From NCBI RefSeq assembly GCF_002091675.1, contig NZ_BDAE01000001.1:62001-126000 (forward strand): DNA of 64,000 bases, given 5' to 3'. Both the position numbers and the translations under genes were made by a program. The notes below the pieces were generated by a model, which saw nothing but the letters and a program-made list of their open reading frames with translations, was not told the origin of the DNA and ran no database searches. Of this stretch, positions 48,955 to 61,950 are shown one piece after another; within the stretch, counting starts at the first letter, position 1; every line of letters starts with the position of its first letter. The DNA is from Pseudomonas luteola NBRC 103146 (GTDB taxonomy: Bacteria > Pseudomonadota > Gammaproteobacteria > Pseudomonadales > Pseudomonadaceae).

Positions 48955-50448
48955 GTGTCAGTTGAACTTTGGCAGCGCTGTGTCGATGTACTGCGCGATG
49001 AGCTGCCTTCTCAGCAATTCAATACTTGGATCCGCCCTCTGCAAATAGAAGCAGAAGGAGCCGAGCTACGCGTTTATGCGCCGAATCGGTTCGTACTGGA
49101 TTGGGTAAATGAAAAGTACGTTAGCCGGTTGCTTGAGCTGCTTGAGGAGCAGTCCGATGATGGGTTGGTACCCGAGCTGACTCTGCTGATTGGAAGTCGC
49201 AAGAGCAGCAAACCTACGCGAGCGCCTTCCATGACGGCGCCGCCTGCTCCTGTCGCATCCACTACACCTTCATTACCTGAGTCTACGGGTCGAGATTCGG
49301 TTGCCGAGCCTGAAACATCAGTGCAGCAGATCGAGATGCCGATCGCTGATGATGCCGATCCGCAGCCAGCGCCTTTGGTCGCCAACAAGACCGAGCGCAA
49401 CGTTCAGGTAGAAGGGGCGCTCAAGCATACGAGCTACCTCAATCGTACTTTTACTTTCGAGAATTTTGTCGAGGGTAAGTCCAACCAGCTGGCTCGTGCT
49501 GCAGCCTGGCAGGTTGCGGACAACCCCAAGCATGGATACAACCCTCTCTTCCTTTATGGAGGGGTTGGCTTGGGCAAGACGCACCTCATGCATGCAGTGG
49601 GCAACCATCTGCTCAAGCGTAATCCCAATGCCAAGATTGTGTATCTGCATTCGGAGCGTTTCGTGGCTGACATGGTGAAAGCCCTGCAGCTGAACGCCAT
49701 CAATGAATTCAAGCGTTTTTATCGCTCCGTTGATGCCCTGCTGATCGACGATATCCAGTTCTTCGCACGCAAGGAGCGTTCACAGGAAGAATTCTTCCAT
49801 ACGTTCAACGCCCTGCTTGAAGGCGGACAGCAGGTCATTCTGACAAGTGATCGTTACCCCAAGGAAATCGATGGGCTTGAAGAACGCCTCAAGTCCCGTT
49901 TCGGCTGGGGGCTGACAGTGGCTGTCGAACCGCCTGAGCTGGAAACGCGAGTGGCCATTCTCATGAAGAAGGCAGACCAGGCGAAGGTAGACCTTCCCCA
50001 TGACGCTGCCTTCTTTATCGCCCAGCGGATTCGCTCGAATGTTCGAGAGCTTGAGGGTGCACTCAAGCGTGTCATCGCCCATGCTCATTTCATGGGGCGA
50101 GAAATTACGATCGAGCTGATTCGCGAGTCGCTCAAGGATCTGCTGGCGCTTCAGGACAAACTGGTTAGCATTGAAAATATCCAGCGAACGGCTGCTGAAT
50201 ATTACAAGATCAAGATTGCCGATCTGTTGTCGAAGCGACGTTCCCGTTCCGTCGCTCGTCCTCGCCAGGTGGCGATGGCCCTGTCGAAGGAATTGACCAA
50301 TCACAGCCTGCCAGAAATAGGTGATGCCTTTGGCGGGCGCGATCACACGACAGTGCTGCACGCTTGTCGTAAGATTGCCGAACTCAGAGAGTCCGACGCT
50401 GATATTCGCGAGGACTACAAAAATCTATTGCGCACACTGACGACCTGA
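48955..50448 (+). CDS. dnaA: Chromosomal replication initiator DnaA
   Basis: A 497-residue AAA+ initiator. Domain I begins [20 protein letters not shown]; domain II (about 85-160) is a long Pro/Ala-rich linker; domain III has Walker [18 protein letters not shown], Walker [10 protein letters not shown] and sensor region [12 protein letters not shown]; domain IV carries the DnaA-box binding signature [16 protein letters not shown] and [16 protein letters not shown] chose GTG 48955, preceded by GGAG at 5 bases, over the GTG at 48949. Confidence 0.97.
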   Translation: MSVELWQRCVDVLRDELPSQQFNTWIRPLQIEAEGAELRVYAPNRFVLDWVNEKYVSRLLELLEEQSDDGLVPELTLLIGSRKSSKPTRAPSMTAPPAPVASTTPSLPESTGRDSVAEPETSVQQIEMPIADDADPQPAPLVANKTERNVQVEGALKHTSYLNRTFTFENFVEGKSNQLARAAAWQVADNPKHGYNPLFLYGGVGLGKTHLMHAVGNHLLKRNPNAKIVYLHSERFVADMVKALQLNAINEFKRFYRSVDALLIDDIQFFARKERSQEEFFHTFNALLEGGQQVILTSDRYPKEIDGLEERLKSRFGWGLTVAVEPPELETRVAILMKKADQAKVDLPHDAAFFIAQRIRSNVRELEGALKRVIAHAHFMGREITIELIRESLKDLLALQDKLVSIENIQRTAAEYYKIKIADLLSKRRSRSVARPRQVAMALSKELTNHSLPEIGDAFGGRDHTTVLHACRKIAELRESDADIREDYKNLLRTLTT

Positions 50449-50476
50449 TCAGAAGCACTTGGCAAGGGACAAGACC

Positions 50477-51580
50477 ATGCATTTCACTATTCAACGCGAA
50501 GCCTTGTTGAAACCATTGCAGCTCGTGGCTGGTGTCGTGGAGCGTCGGCAGACATTACCGGTGCTGTCCAACGTGCTGCTGGTGGTCCAGGGCCAGGAAC
50601 TGTCCTTGACAGGTACTGACCTTGAGGTTGAGCTGATCGGCCGTGTAACGCTCGAAGACAAAGCTGAGCCTGGTGAGATTACCGTACCGGCTCGCAAACT
50701 CATGGATATTTGCAAGAGTTTGCCAAGCGATGCCCTGATCGATATCCGGACCGATGAGCAGAAGCTGCTCGTCAAAGCTGGCCGCAGTCGCTTTACATTA
50801 TCCACATTGCCGGCCAATGACTTCCCTACCGTTGAGGAAGGTCCTGGATCGATGAGCTTCAGCCTGCCGCAAAGCAAGTTGCGCCGTCTTATCGACCGCA
50901 CTGGATTTGCCATGGCTCAGCAGGATGTCCGTTACTATCTGAACGGTATGCTGCTTGAGGTCAGTGAAGGCCATTTGCGTGCAGTTGCGACCGATGGGCA
51001 CCGTCTTGCCATGTGCGTACAGGAAGCGGGAATCCAGTACGAAGGTCGTCATCAGGTAATTGTGCCGCGTAAAGGTATCCTGGAATTGTCACGGTTGCTG
51101 CTCGAGCCTGAGGAGCCGGTCAATGTTACGTTGGGCCAGCACCACATTCGAGCGACGACCGCTGACTTTACCTTTACTTCAAAGCTGGTCGACGGGAAAT
51201 TCCCTGACTACGAGCGTGTACTGCCGCGCAACGGTGACAAGGTTCTGACTGGTGAGCGTCAGCTGTTACGGGAGGCGTTCAGCCGTACGGCTATCCTTTC
51301 TAATGAAAAATACCGTGGTATTCGCCTCCAGTTGGTAACCGATCAGCTGAAGATCCAGGCTAACAACCCTGAACAGGAAGAAGCTGAAGAAGAGTTGCAG
51401 GTGGATTATGCTGGTGCCGATCTGGAAATCGGATTCAACGTAAGCTATTTGCTCGACGTCCTGGGCGTCATGACGACGGACCAGGTACGCATCACCCTTT
51501 CCGATTCCAATAGCAGTGCGTTGGTTCAGGAAGCCGGCAATGACGAGTCCTCTTACGTCATCATGCCGATGCGTCTGTAA
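50477..51580 (+). CDS. dnaN: DNA polymerase III beta subunit (sliding clamp)
   Basis: A 367-residue sliding clamp, a ring-shaped dimer that tethers polymerases. It starts MHFTIQREALLKPLQLVAGV and ends SSYVIMPMRL, as in all pseudomonads; ATDGHRLAMC is the central signature. The ATG at 50477 gives exactly the family length and has AAGGGA upstream. It is 28 bases after dnaA. Confidence 0.98.
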   Translation: MHFTIQREALLKPLQLVAGVVERRQTLPVLSNVLLVVQGQELSLTGTDLEVELIGRVTLEDKAEPGEITVPARKLMDICKSLPSDALIDIRTDEQKLLVKAGRSRFTLSTLPANDFPTVEEGPGSMSFSLPQSKLRRLIDRTGFAMAQQDVRYYLNGMLLEVSEGHLRAVATDGHRLAMCVQEAGIQYEGRHQVIVPRKGILELSRLLLEPEEPVNVTLGQHHIRATTADFTFTSKLVDGKFPDYERVLPRNGDKVLTGERQLLREAFSRTAILSNEKYRGIRLQLVTDQLKIQANNPEQEEAEEELQVDYAGADLEIGFNVSYLLDVLGVMTTDQVRITLSDSNSSALVQEAGNDESSYVIMPMRL

Positions 51581-51592
51581 TCTCGAGGCGCG

Positions 51593-55119
<3,527 letters not shown>

Positions 55120-55137
55120 CCGCTACGTAATAAACAA

Positions 55138-55164
55138 AAGGCCAACGGAAACGTTGGCCTTTTT
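55138..55164 (+). terminator. Terminator after gyrB
   Basis: AAGGCCAACG-GAAA-CGTTGGCCTTTTTT, 19 bases after the stop: a 10-base stem, GAAA loop and T-run. Confidence 0.9.
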
Positions 55165-55204
55165 TATTGTGGTTAACTTTAACAGCACCAATACCATGCG
55201 TTGA

Positions 55205-55269
55205 TTTTCCACAGCTGTGTTGGAAATCTGCTGGTAACACAGCTTGTGTATATCTCAAAGTTATACACA
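55205..55269. promoter_or_regulatory. DnaA-box-like pair after gyrB
   Basis: TTTTCCACA at 55205 and TTATACACA at 55261 both fit the relaxed box TTWTNCACA. They stand in the short gap between the gyrB terminator and the acetyltransferase start. Function is uncertain; they may also overlap the acetyltransferase promoter. Confidence 0.35.
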
Positions 55270-55282
55270 GTCGAGTTAACAC

Positions 55283-55840
55283 ATGTCTTCTCTTCCCTTG
55301 TTGAAAACACATCGTTTGCAGCTAAGGCCGTATGTCCCTGCCGATGCGCCTTTTCATTATCTGCTGGCTGACAATCCCGATATTGCTTCCATGACCGGGA
55401 CGCTGCCCTCGCCTTATACCCTTGAACTGGCAGAGCACTGGATCTCCAATCATGAACGTTGGTTTATGGAAGGACGAAGCCTTAATCTGGCCGTTGTGCT
55501 TCAAGAACATGCTGCATTGATTGGAACGATAAGCCTGAGCGGTTTCGGCTCTCCTCATCGAAAAGCTGGCTTGGCTTACTGGGTAGGCAAAGCCTACTGG
55601 AATCAGGGCTACTGCAGTGAGGCAGCGAGGGCGGTGATCGAATATGGTTTTACTGCGCTTGAACTCAATCGGATCTTCGGCGAGTGCTTCAAGCGAAACC
55701 GCGAATCTATCAGAGTGCTGGAAAAGCTAGGCATGAGCTATGAAGGGTGCCGGCGCGAAGATATGCACAAGGCAGAGCAATTCGAGGATGTGATGATGTA
55801 TGGCTTGCTTCGAAAGGAATGGAAACAGACCTCTGTATAG
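55283..55840 (+). CDS. GNAT family N-acetyltransferase (RimJ/RimL-like)
   Basis: A 185-residue GNAT acetyltransferase. It has the RimJ/L-type start LLKTHRLQLRPYVPADAPFH, the core strand AALIGTISLSGF, the acetyl-CoA site region YWVGKAYWNQGYCSEAARAV and the end RNRESIRVLEKLGMSYEGCR. The substrate (ribosomal protein, amino acid or small molecule) cannot be told. It is not part of the usual gyrB neighbourhood I recall from P. aeruginosa, so it may be a later insertion. Confidence 0.85.
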   Translation: MSSLPLLKTHRLQLRPYVPADAPFHYLLADNPDIASMTGTLPSPYTLELAEHWISNHERWFMEGRSLNLAVVLQEHAALIGTISLSGFGSPHRKAGLAYWVGKAYWNQGYCSEAARAVIEYGFTALELNRIFGECFKRNRESIRVLEKLGMSYEGCRREDMHKAEQFEDVMMYGLLRKEWKQTSV

Positions 55841-55856
55841 TTTTCATCTGTGCATA

Positions 55857-55885
55857 AAAAACCCGGTTATCCCGGGTTTTGTTTT
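55857..55885. terminator. Bidirectional terminator between acetyltransferase and acyltransferase genes
   Basis: AAACCCGG-TTATC-CCGGGTTT, flanked by A-rich sequence on the left and TTTTGTTTTTT on the right; it serves both convergent genes. Confidence 0.8.
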
Positions 55886-55894
55886 TTGACCTGA

Positions 55895-56668
55895 TCAACT
55901 ATTAGTGGCGGGCCTGACTGGAGGCTCAGTTAACGCTGAGTTATGCACAGGTGATATAGAGGCCAGCGCTTGATCGATAAAGGACTGACTACGGGTATTG
56001 AGGTCTACAATCGCACGGGGATCAGAACCATTGGGCGATAGGGCCGGACCAATAATCACTTTGATGGTGCCGGGACGCTTGACCCAGCTCTTGTTTGGCC
56101 AGTATTCACCGGCGTTGTGAGCGATAGGCAGTACCGGCACGTTCAACGCACAAGCCAGCGCAGCGCCACCGCGAGAAAACTTGCCAGTCTCTCCCGGCGA
56201 TACACGAGTACCTTGGGGAAAAATCAGTACCCAGCAGCCTTGCTTGATGTAACGTCCGCCTTGTTCGGTAATCTGCTGAAGGGCAACCTTGCCATTGTTT
56301 CTATCGATAGCGATTGGCTTGAGCAAAGCAAAAGCCCAGCCGAAGAACGGTACCTTGAGCAACTCGCGCTTGATTACCTGTGAGGTGGGTTCAAACAGGG
56401 CAGACAGGAAAAAGGTTTCCCAGGTGCTCTGGTGGTTGGCAATGATGATGCAGGGTGTCTTGGGAATATTCTCAAGCCCTGAAATCTCATAACGGATACC
56501 GCAAACCACCTTGGCCAGCCAAACGGCAAAACCCGTCCAGGCCTTGACGATAAAGCGATAGCGCGCTCGATAGGAAAGCAGCGGAGCGACCAGCAGGGAT
56601 ACACACGACCAGATGATGCCGCTGGTGCCAAGGAGAATATAGAAGATCACAGTACGCAGGACGCGCAT
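55895..56668 (-). CDS. 1-acyl-sn-glycerol-3-phosphate acyltransferase (PlsC family)
   Basis: A 257-residue membrane acyltransferase making phosphatidic acid from lysophosphatidate. An N-terminal hydrophobic helix (VIFYILLGTSGIIWSCVSLL) precedes the catalytic block NHQSTWE, an HX4E form of the usual HX4D, seen also in the P. aeruginosa homologue lptA (PA0005) at this place. Motif III is FPQGTR where most have FPEGTR. FSRGGAALA and VLPIAHNAGEYWP follow. It lies 3 bases after gmhB. Confidence 0.88.
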   Translation of the reverse strand: MRVLRTVIFYILLGTSGIIWSCVSLLVAPLLSYRARYRFIVKAWTGFAVWLAKVVCGIRYEISGLENIPKTPCIIIANHQSTWETFFLSALFEPTSQVIKRELLKVPFFGWAFALLKPIAIDRNNGKVALQQITEQGGRYIKQGCWVLIFPQGTRVSPGETGKFSRGGAALACALNVPVLPIAHNAGEYWPNKSWVKRPGTIKVIIGPALSPNGSDPRAIVDLNTRSQSFIDQALASISPVHNSALTEPPVRPATNS

Positions 56669-56671
56669 GGA

Positions 56672-57208
56672 TTAGTCCTGTAGGAGATGTTGTACAACAG
56701 CCGCCAGATCGGGAAAGACCTGTGTTCCTTCCGGGAGCGGCTTCTGCAAGGTTCGCTCACCCTTCCCTGTTTTCACAAGGTAAGGCGTACAGCCCACGGC
56801 AATACCAGCGGTCAGATCACGCAGGCTGTCGCCGACCACAGGAACCCCGGTCAGGTCGATCATGCCGTAATGCTGTGCTACCTGGCGGAACATACCCGGG
56901 CTTGGCTTGCGACAGTCACAGCCGTCATCCGGGCCGTGGGCGCAGTGAACGATCAGATCGACATGGCCGCCCTGCCCGCTCACCAGCTGCCTGAGCTTTT
57001 CGTGCATGGCCTCCAGTGTCTCGCCATCGAACAGCCCGCGCGAAATACCGGACTGGTTGGTGGCAATCGCCACCGTCCAGCCGGCTTGGCTCAATCGGGC
57101 CATGGCTTCGATACTGCCCGGGATCGGAATCCATTCCTCTACCGATTTAACAAACGCGTCGGAATCCTGATTGATGACGCCATCCCGGTCCAGCACGATC
57201 AGCTTCAT
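56672..57208 (-). CDS. gmhB: D-glycero-D-manno-heptose-1,7-bisphosphate 7-phosphatase GmhB
   Basis: A 178-residue HAD phosphatase in the ADP-heptose pathway for the LPS inner core. The nucleophile motif is VLDRDGVINQD, the Thr motif ATNQSGISRG, the zinc loop HCAHGPDDGCDCRKPSPGMF and the last motif VGDSLRDL. The ATG at 57208 gives MKLIVLDRDG and lies 5 bases after the glyS stop. Operon glyQ-glyS-gmhB-plsC. Confidence 0.95.
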   Translation of the reverse strand: MKLIVLDRDGVINQDSDAFVKSVEEWIPIPGSIEAMARLSQAGWTVAIATNQSGISRGLFDGETLEAMHEKLRQLVSGQGGHVDLIVHCAHGPDDGCDCRKPSPGMFRQVAQHYGMIDLTGVPVVGDSLRDLTAGIAVGCTPYLVKTGKGERTLQKPLPEGTQVFPDLAAVVQHLLQD

Positions 57209-57213
57209 ATCGA

Positions 57214-59268
57214 TCAACCCAGCAACGAGATATCGGCAATGCCCAGGAACAGCGCCCTTAGACGTGCCAGGAGCGCGTAGCGGTTTGCGCGGATATGCTC
57301 GTCTTCAGCGTTTACCAGTACCTGATCAAAGAAGCTATCGACCGGTTCACGTAGACTTGCTAGGCGGTTGAGTGCTTCGCGGTAGTTACGTGCCAGTGAC
57401 AGCGGCTCGACGTTCTGCTCGGCATCAGTGATTGCTTCAAGCAATACCCGCTCGGCGTCGTGTTCGAAGAGCTTGGCATCGACTTGGGCCAGTACCATGC
57501 CTTCGGCCTTGCCCAGAAGGTTGGATACACGCTTGTTGGCTGCTGCCAGCGAAGCGGCTTCCGGCAAGCCACGGAAAGCCTGAACGGCCTGCACTCGCTG
57601 ATCAAAGTCCAGTGCCGAGTTGGGTTTCAGGGCGCGTACAGACAGATAGACTTCAGCGGCAACGCCTTCATCCTCATAGCGCGCGCGCAGGCGGTCAAAG
57701 ATGAAATCCTGTACCTGCTGAGCCAGATCGCCCGCTTTGACCTTATCACCGTACAGTTCGATGGCCTTGTCGATCGCAGCCGGAATACTGAGGTCCAGCT
57801 GTTTTTCGATCAGGATGCGTAGCACACCCAGGGCCTGACGGCGCAGGGCGAACGGGTCCTTGCTACCGGTGGGCAGCATGCCGATGCCGAAGATACCAAC
57901 CAGGGTATCGAACTTGTCTGCCAATGCAACAGCGGCGCCTGTAGCGGTACGAGGCAATTCAGCTCCTGCACCGCGGGGCATGTATTGTTCGTTCAACGCG
58001 TGCGCAACGTCTTCGGCTTCACCGCCATGCAGTGCATAGTAATAGCCGGCGACGCCCTGCATTTCAGGGAATTCACCTACCATTTCGGTAGCCAGATCGC
58101 ACTTGGCCAGGATGCCTGCACGTGCTGCTTTCTCTACGTCGCTGCCCAGTTGTTCGGCGATATATGCTGCCAGCTGGGAAACACGCTCGGACTTCTCATA
58201 GACAGTGCCAAGTTGAGCCTGGAAGACCACATTCTTCAATCGCTCGTTGAAGTGCTCCAGTGGCTGCTTCTTATCCTGTTTAAAAAAGAATTCGGCATCG
58301 GTCAGACGCGGGCGAACAACCTTCTCATTTCCAGAAACGATCTGGGCTGGGTCCTTGCTTTCGACGTTTGCCACCGTGATGAAGCGCGGCAGAAGCTTGC
58401 CGTTGGCGTCCAGCAGGCAGAAGTACTTCTGGTTGTCCTGCATGGTGGCGATGAGGGCTTCCTGGGGAACCTCGAGGAAACGTTCCTCAAACGAGCACAC
58501 CAGTGGTACCGGCCATTCGACGAGTGCAGTCACTTCATCAAGCAGACCTGCCGGCACGACGGCATTGCCCTGTTGCTCGGCAGCCAGCTCATTGACGCGG
58601 CGCTCGATCAACGCGCGACGTTCGGCAAAATCGGCCAGCACATAAGCTGCGCGAAGGTCTTCAGCATAGTTGGCGGGAGCCGTGATGTTTACGCTGCCTG
58701 GACTATGGAAGCGGTGACCGCGAGATTCGCGGCCGGCTTTCTGGGCCAGGATTTCGCAATCCAGTACGTTATTGCCAAACAGCATGACCAGCCATTGGGT
58801 TGGACGAACAAATTCTTCACGACGGGCGGCCCAGCGCATGCGCTTGGGAATAGGCAGTTCACCCAAGGAAGCTTCGACAATCCCTGGCAACAGGGTGCCG
58901 GCTGGTTGACCCTGAATTGTCTGGGAGAAACGAAGCTTCGGACCGCTACGGTCGATTTCGCTGATATCCACGCCGCACTTGCGGGCGAAACCCAGCGCCG
59001 CCTGTGTAGGGTTGCCGTCCGCATCAAAGGCTGCCTTGACCGGCGGGCCGTCCAGATTGACGCTGCGATCGGGTTGCTGCTCATCCAGCTGGTTGATCAG
59101 CACGGCCAAACGGCGCGGTGCAGCGTAATAGCGGGCGCCGGTGTAGTTCAGCCCGGCCGCTTTGAGCCCTTTCTCGATACCGGCCAGGAAGGCTTCGCCC
59201 AGGCTCTTCAAGGCCTTGGGTGGCAGCTCTTCGGTGCCAAGTTCGACGAGGAAATCCTGGGCGCTCAT
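57214..59268 (-). CDS. glyS: Glycyl-tRNA synthetase beta subunit
   Basis: A 684-residue beta chain of the alpha2beta2 glycyl-tRNA synthetase, needed for tRNA binding and charging. Typical blocks are [74 protein letters not shown] and [23 protein letters not shown] overlaps the glyQ stop. Confidence 0.98.
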   Translation of the reverse strand: MSAQDFLVELGTEELPPKALKSLGEAFLAGIEKGLKAAGLNYTGARYYAAPRRLAVLINQLDEQQPDRSVNLDGPPVKAAFDADGNPTQAALGFARKCGVDISEIDRSGPKLRFSQTIQGQPAGTLLPGIVEASLGELPIPKRMRWAARREEFVRPTQWLVMLFGNNVLDCEILAQKAGRESRGHRFHSPGSVNITAPANYAEDLRAAYVLADFAERRALIERRVNELAAEQQGNAVVPAGLLDEVTALVEWPVPLVCSFEERFLEVPQEALIATMQDNQKYFCLLDANGKLLPRFITVANVESKDPAQIVSGNEKVVRPRLTDAEFFFKQDKKQPLEHFNERLKNVVFQAQLGTVYEKSERVSQLAAYIAEQLGSDVEKAARAGILAKCDLATEMVGEFPEMQGVAGYYYALHGGEAEDVAHALNEQYMPRGAGAELPRTATGAAVALADKFDTLVGIFGIGMLPTGSKDPFALRRQALGVLRILIEKQLDLSIPAAIDKAIELYGDKVKAGDLAQQVQDFIFDRLRARYEDEGVAAEVYLSVRALKPNSALDFDQRVQAVQAFRGLPEAASLAAANKRVSNLLGKAEGMVLAQVDAKLFEHDAERVLLEAITDAEQNVEPLSLARNYREALNRLASLREPVDSFFDQVLVNAEDEHIRANRYALLARLRALFLGIADISLLG

Positions 59269-60215
59269 TGTTCGGCCTCCTTGAGTTTGGCGAGTACTTC
59301 GTCACGCAGTTCGGGCGTGGCCATGGGGAAGCCAAGGCGTGCACGGGCCTTGAGGTAGCTGTGTGCCACGGCGCGGGCAAGGGTACGGACGCGCAGAATA
59401 TAGCGCTGGCGCTCGGTTACGGAGATAGCGCGACGGGCGTCCAGCAGGTTGAAGGTATGCGAGGCCTTCAGCACCATTTCATAGGTCGGCAACGGCAATT
59501 CGAGCTCAAGCAGGCGGTTGGCTTCCGACTCGTAAAAGTCGAACAGCTCGAACAGCTTGGGCACATTGGCATGTTCGAAGTTGTAGGTGGACTGTTCCAC
59601 TTCGTTCTGGTGGAACACATCGCCATAGGTCACGGTACCGAATGGACCATCGGTCCAGATCAGGTCATAGACCGAGTCGACGCCCTGCAGGTACATGGCC
59701 AGACGTTCCAGGCCATAAGTAATCTCACCGGTCACTGGATAGCACTCGATGCCACCGGCCTGCTGGAAGTACGTGAATTGGGTAACTTCCATGCCGTTCA
59801 GCCAGACTTCCCAACCCAGACCCCAGGCACCCAGGGTGGGCGATTCCCAGTTGTCTTCCACGAAGCGGATGTCATGGACGAGCGGGTCAAGGCCGATGGC
59901 CTTCAGGGAGCCGAGGTAAAGCTCCTGGAAGTTTTCCGGGTTGGGCTTCAGGACTACCTGGAATTGGTAGTAGTGCTGCAGGCGGTTGGGGTTTTCGCCG
60001 TAGCGACCGTCGGTTGGACGGCGGCTGGGTTGTACGTAGGCGGCGTTCCAGGTTTCCGGGCCGATGGCGCGAAGGAACGTGGCGGTATGGAACGTACCGG
60101 CGCCGACTTCCATGTCATAGGGCTGCAAAACAACGCAGCCCTGCTCCGCCCAGTAGTTTTGCAGGGCGAGGATCAGATCCTGGAAGGTGCGCACGGCGGG
60201 TGGAGTCGAAGTCAC
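59265..60215 (-). CDS. glyQ: Glycyl-tRNA synthetase alpha subunit
   Basis: A 316-residue class II catalytic chain. It contains [40 protein letters not shown] (motif 2 region), [20 protein letters not shown] and [19 protein letters not shown] [20 protein letters not shown] (motif 3). I prefer the GTG at 60215, which has AGGTGA at 5 bases and gives [11 protein letters not shown] as in relatives; a GTG at 60224 also fits the frame. Confidence 0.96.
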   Translation of the reverse strand: MTSTPPAVRTFQDLILALQNYWAEQGCVVLQPYDMEVGAGTFHTATFLRAIGPETWNAAYVQPSRRPTDGRYGENPNRLQHYYQFQVVLKPNPENFQELYLGSLKAIGLDPLVHDIRFVEDNWESPTLGAWGLGWEVWLNGMEVTQFTYFQQAGGIECYPVTGEITYGLERLAMYLQGVDSVYDLIWTDGPFGTVTYGDVFHQNEVEQSTYNFEHANVPKLFELFDFYESEANRLLELELPLPTYEMVLKASHTFNLLDARRAISVTERQRYILRVRTLARAVAHSYLKARARLGFPMATPELRDEVLAKLKEAEQ

Positions 60216-60317
60216 GGCGTTCACCTGTGCTGGAGACGGTAAAAGTCAGGCAGTATAACCGATTAGACTCGGATGATATTTAGGTGAACGGCCTGTTCTG
60301 ACCATTAGGGAGTCCTC

Positions 60318-60887
60318 ATGCCGCGTTGCTACTGGTGTACTGACGATCCGCTGTATATCGCCTACCACGATCAGGAGTGGGGAATACCGCTGAAAGATCC
60401 GCAGCGGCTATTCGAGTTGCTGGTGCTGGAAGGCTTCCAGGCGGGATTATCGTGGATCACCATTCTGAAAAAGCGCGCCCGTTATCGGGAAGTGCTGTTC
60501 GGTTTCGATCCTGGGCGACTGGCGGCCATGACCGATGAGGAGATTGAGATACGCATGCAGGATGCAGGCATCATTCGCAACCGGATGAAGCTCAAGGCTG
60601 CCCGGCAAAACGCCCAGGCGTGGCTGCGCCTGGAGGATCCGGTGACGTTTCTCTGGTCGTTCGTCGGTGGTGAGTCAAAGATCAACCATTTCCGCGATCG
60701 CAGCGAGGTCCCTGCCATCACACCTGAGGCCGAGGCCATGAGCAAGGCGCTCAGGAAGGCAGGCTTCACGTTTGTCGGCCCGACCATCTGTTATGCCTAT
60801 ATGCAGGCCGCCGGGCTAGTGATGGATCACACGACGGACTGCGACCGTTACGCCGTGTTGTGTGGTCATCAGATGCCGAAAGGCTGA
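60318..60887 (+). CDS. tag: DNA-3-methyladenine glycosylase I
   Basis: A 189-residue base-excision enzyme that removes 3-methyladenine. The zinc-snap residues are all present: Cys4 (PRCYWC), His17 (AYHDQEWG), His171 and Cys175 (DHTTDC). The catalytic acidic and stacking residues lie in FELLVLEGFQAGLSWITIL. The ATG follows GGGAG. Divergent from glyQ with 102 bases between. Confidence 0.96.
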   Translation: MPRCYWCTDDPLYIAYHDQEWGIPLKDPQRLFELLVLEGFQAGLSWITILKKRARYREVLFGFDPGRLAAMTDEEIEIRMQDAGIIRNRMKLKAARQNAQAWLRLEDPVTFLWSFVGGESKINHFRDRSEVPAITPEAEAMSKALRKAGFTFVGPTICYAYMQAAGLVMDHTTDCDRYAVLCGHQMPKG

Positions 60888-60942
60888 TCAGCCCCGGCGT
60901 GCGGCAGTACAATAGTGGATTTTATGCTTGTGGGAGTTGCTC

Positions 60943-61830
60943 TTGGAAAAGCTCAAAGGCGCGCTGATTGTCGGCTTCTTGCGTCTGTTGGCCCTATTGC
61001 CCTGGTCCATGGTACAGCGGCTGGGTTCCTTCATTGGCTGGTGCATGTGGAAACTGCCGACACGTGCTGGCAAGGTGACCCGGATCAATCTGGCCCATTG
61101 TTATCCAGAGCTTGAGGGCGAAGCGCTGGAGCAATTCTCCAAGGAGTGCCTGGCTGGTATCGGCAAGACCCTGACCGAAAGCGCCTGTGCCTGGATCTGG
61201 CCAGCAGAGCGCTCGCTCAAGCTGATTCGTGAAGTGGAAGGCATGGACGTGCTGCAGGAGGCATTGGCTTCAGGCGATGGCCTGGTGGGTATTACTAGCC
61301 ATCTGGGTAACTGGGAGTTGCTCAACCACTTTTATTGCTCCCATGCCAAGCCGATCATTTTCTACCGTCCGCCCAAGCTGAAAGCAGTGGATGAGCTCCT
61401 GAAGAAACAGCGGGTTCAACTGGGCAACCGTGTGGCACCTTCTACCCCGGAAGGCATCATCAGTGTGATCAAGGAGGTGCGTCGGGGCGGCGCTGTGGGT
61501 ATTCCGGCTGATCCCGAGCCCAGCCGAAGTGCGGGGCTGTTCGTGCCCTTCCTCGGCACTACGGCGCTGACCAGCAAATTTGTGCCGTCGCTGTTGGCCA
61601 AGGGTAAGGCGCGGGGTGTGTTTTTCCATGCGGTGCGCCTGCCGGATGGCAGTGGCTACAAGGTGATTCTCGAGGCTGCTCCACCGGAAATGTATGACAA
61701 GGACCCGGAAGTGTCCGTGGCCGCCATGAGCAAGGCGCTGGAGCGTTACGTCAGTACCTATCCTACGCAATACATGTGGAGCATGAAGCGCTTCAAGAAC
61801 CGCCCGGATGGCGAGCCTCGCTGGTACTGA
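60943..61830 (+). CDS. Lipid A biosynthesis lauroyl/myristoyl acyltransferase (LpxL/HtrB family)
   Basis: A 295-residue inner-membrane acyltransferase adding a secondary acyl chain to lipid A. It has an N-terminal hydrophobic anchor, the HX4E catalytic block SHLGNWELLN, FYRPPKLKAVDELL, and PADPEPSRSAGLFVPFLGT; it ends YMWSMKRFKNRPDGEPRWY. The start TTG at 60943 (MEKLKGALIVGF) is preceded by GGGAG at 6 bases and agrees with relatives; a TTG at 60928 is in frame. LpxL and LpxM types cannot be separated by eye; PA0011 is the positional homologue. Confidence 0.9.
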   Translation: MEKLKGALIVGFLRLLALLPWSMVQRLGSFIGWCMWKLPTRAGKVTRINLAHCYPELEGEALEQFSKECLAGIGKTLTESACAWIWPAERSLKLIREVEGMDVLQEALASGDGLVGITSHLGNWELLNHFYCSHAKPIIFYRPPKLKAVDELLKKQRVQLGNRVAPSTPEGIISVIKEVRRGGAVGIPADPEPSRSAGLFVPFLGTTALTSKFVPSLLAKGKARGVFFHAVRLPDGSGYKVILEAAPPEMYDKDPEVSVAAMSKALERYVSTYPTQYMWSMKRFKNRPDGEPRWY

Positions 61831-61882
61831 GCGTATTCCATGCACTTGTGTGGTCAATCATTGATATTCAGCCAAGTGTGAT

Positions 61883-61910
61883 GCCTGGTCTGTTCGGGTT
61901 CAGACCAGGC
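61883..61910. other. 10-base hairpin between lpxL-type gene and mntH
   Basis: GCCTGGTCTG and CAGACCAGGC form a perfect 10-base stem with an 8-base loop, 52 bases after the acyltransferase stop and 41 before mntH. There is no T-run after it, so it may be an mRNA 3' structure or a leader element of mntH rather than a clear terminator. Confidence 0.5.
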
Positions 61911-61950
61911 CTTGATACAGGCAAACCGTCTTACTGATCGAGAGCAGCAG

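Noticed and set aside
57985-60242. Plus-strand open frames of 457 and 340 codons over glyS and glyQ
   Set aside because: Shadows of the glycyl-tRNA synthetase genes caused by codon bias; no RBS and no domains.
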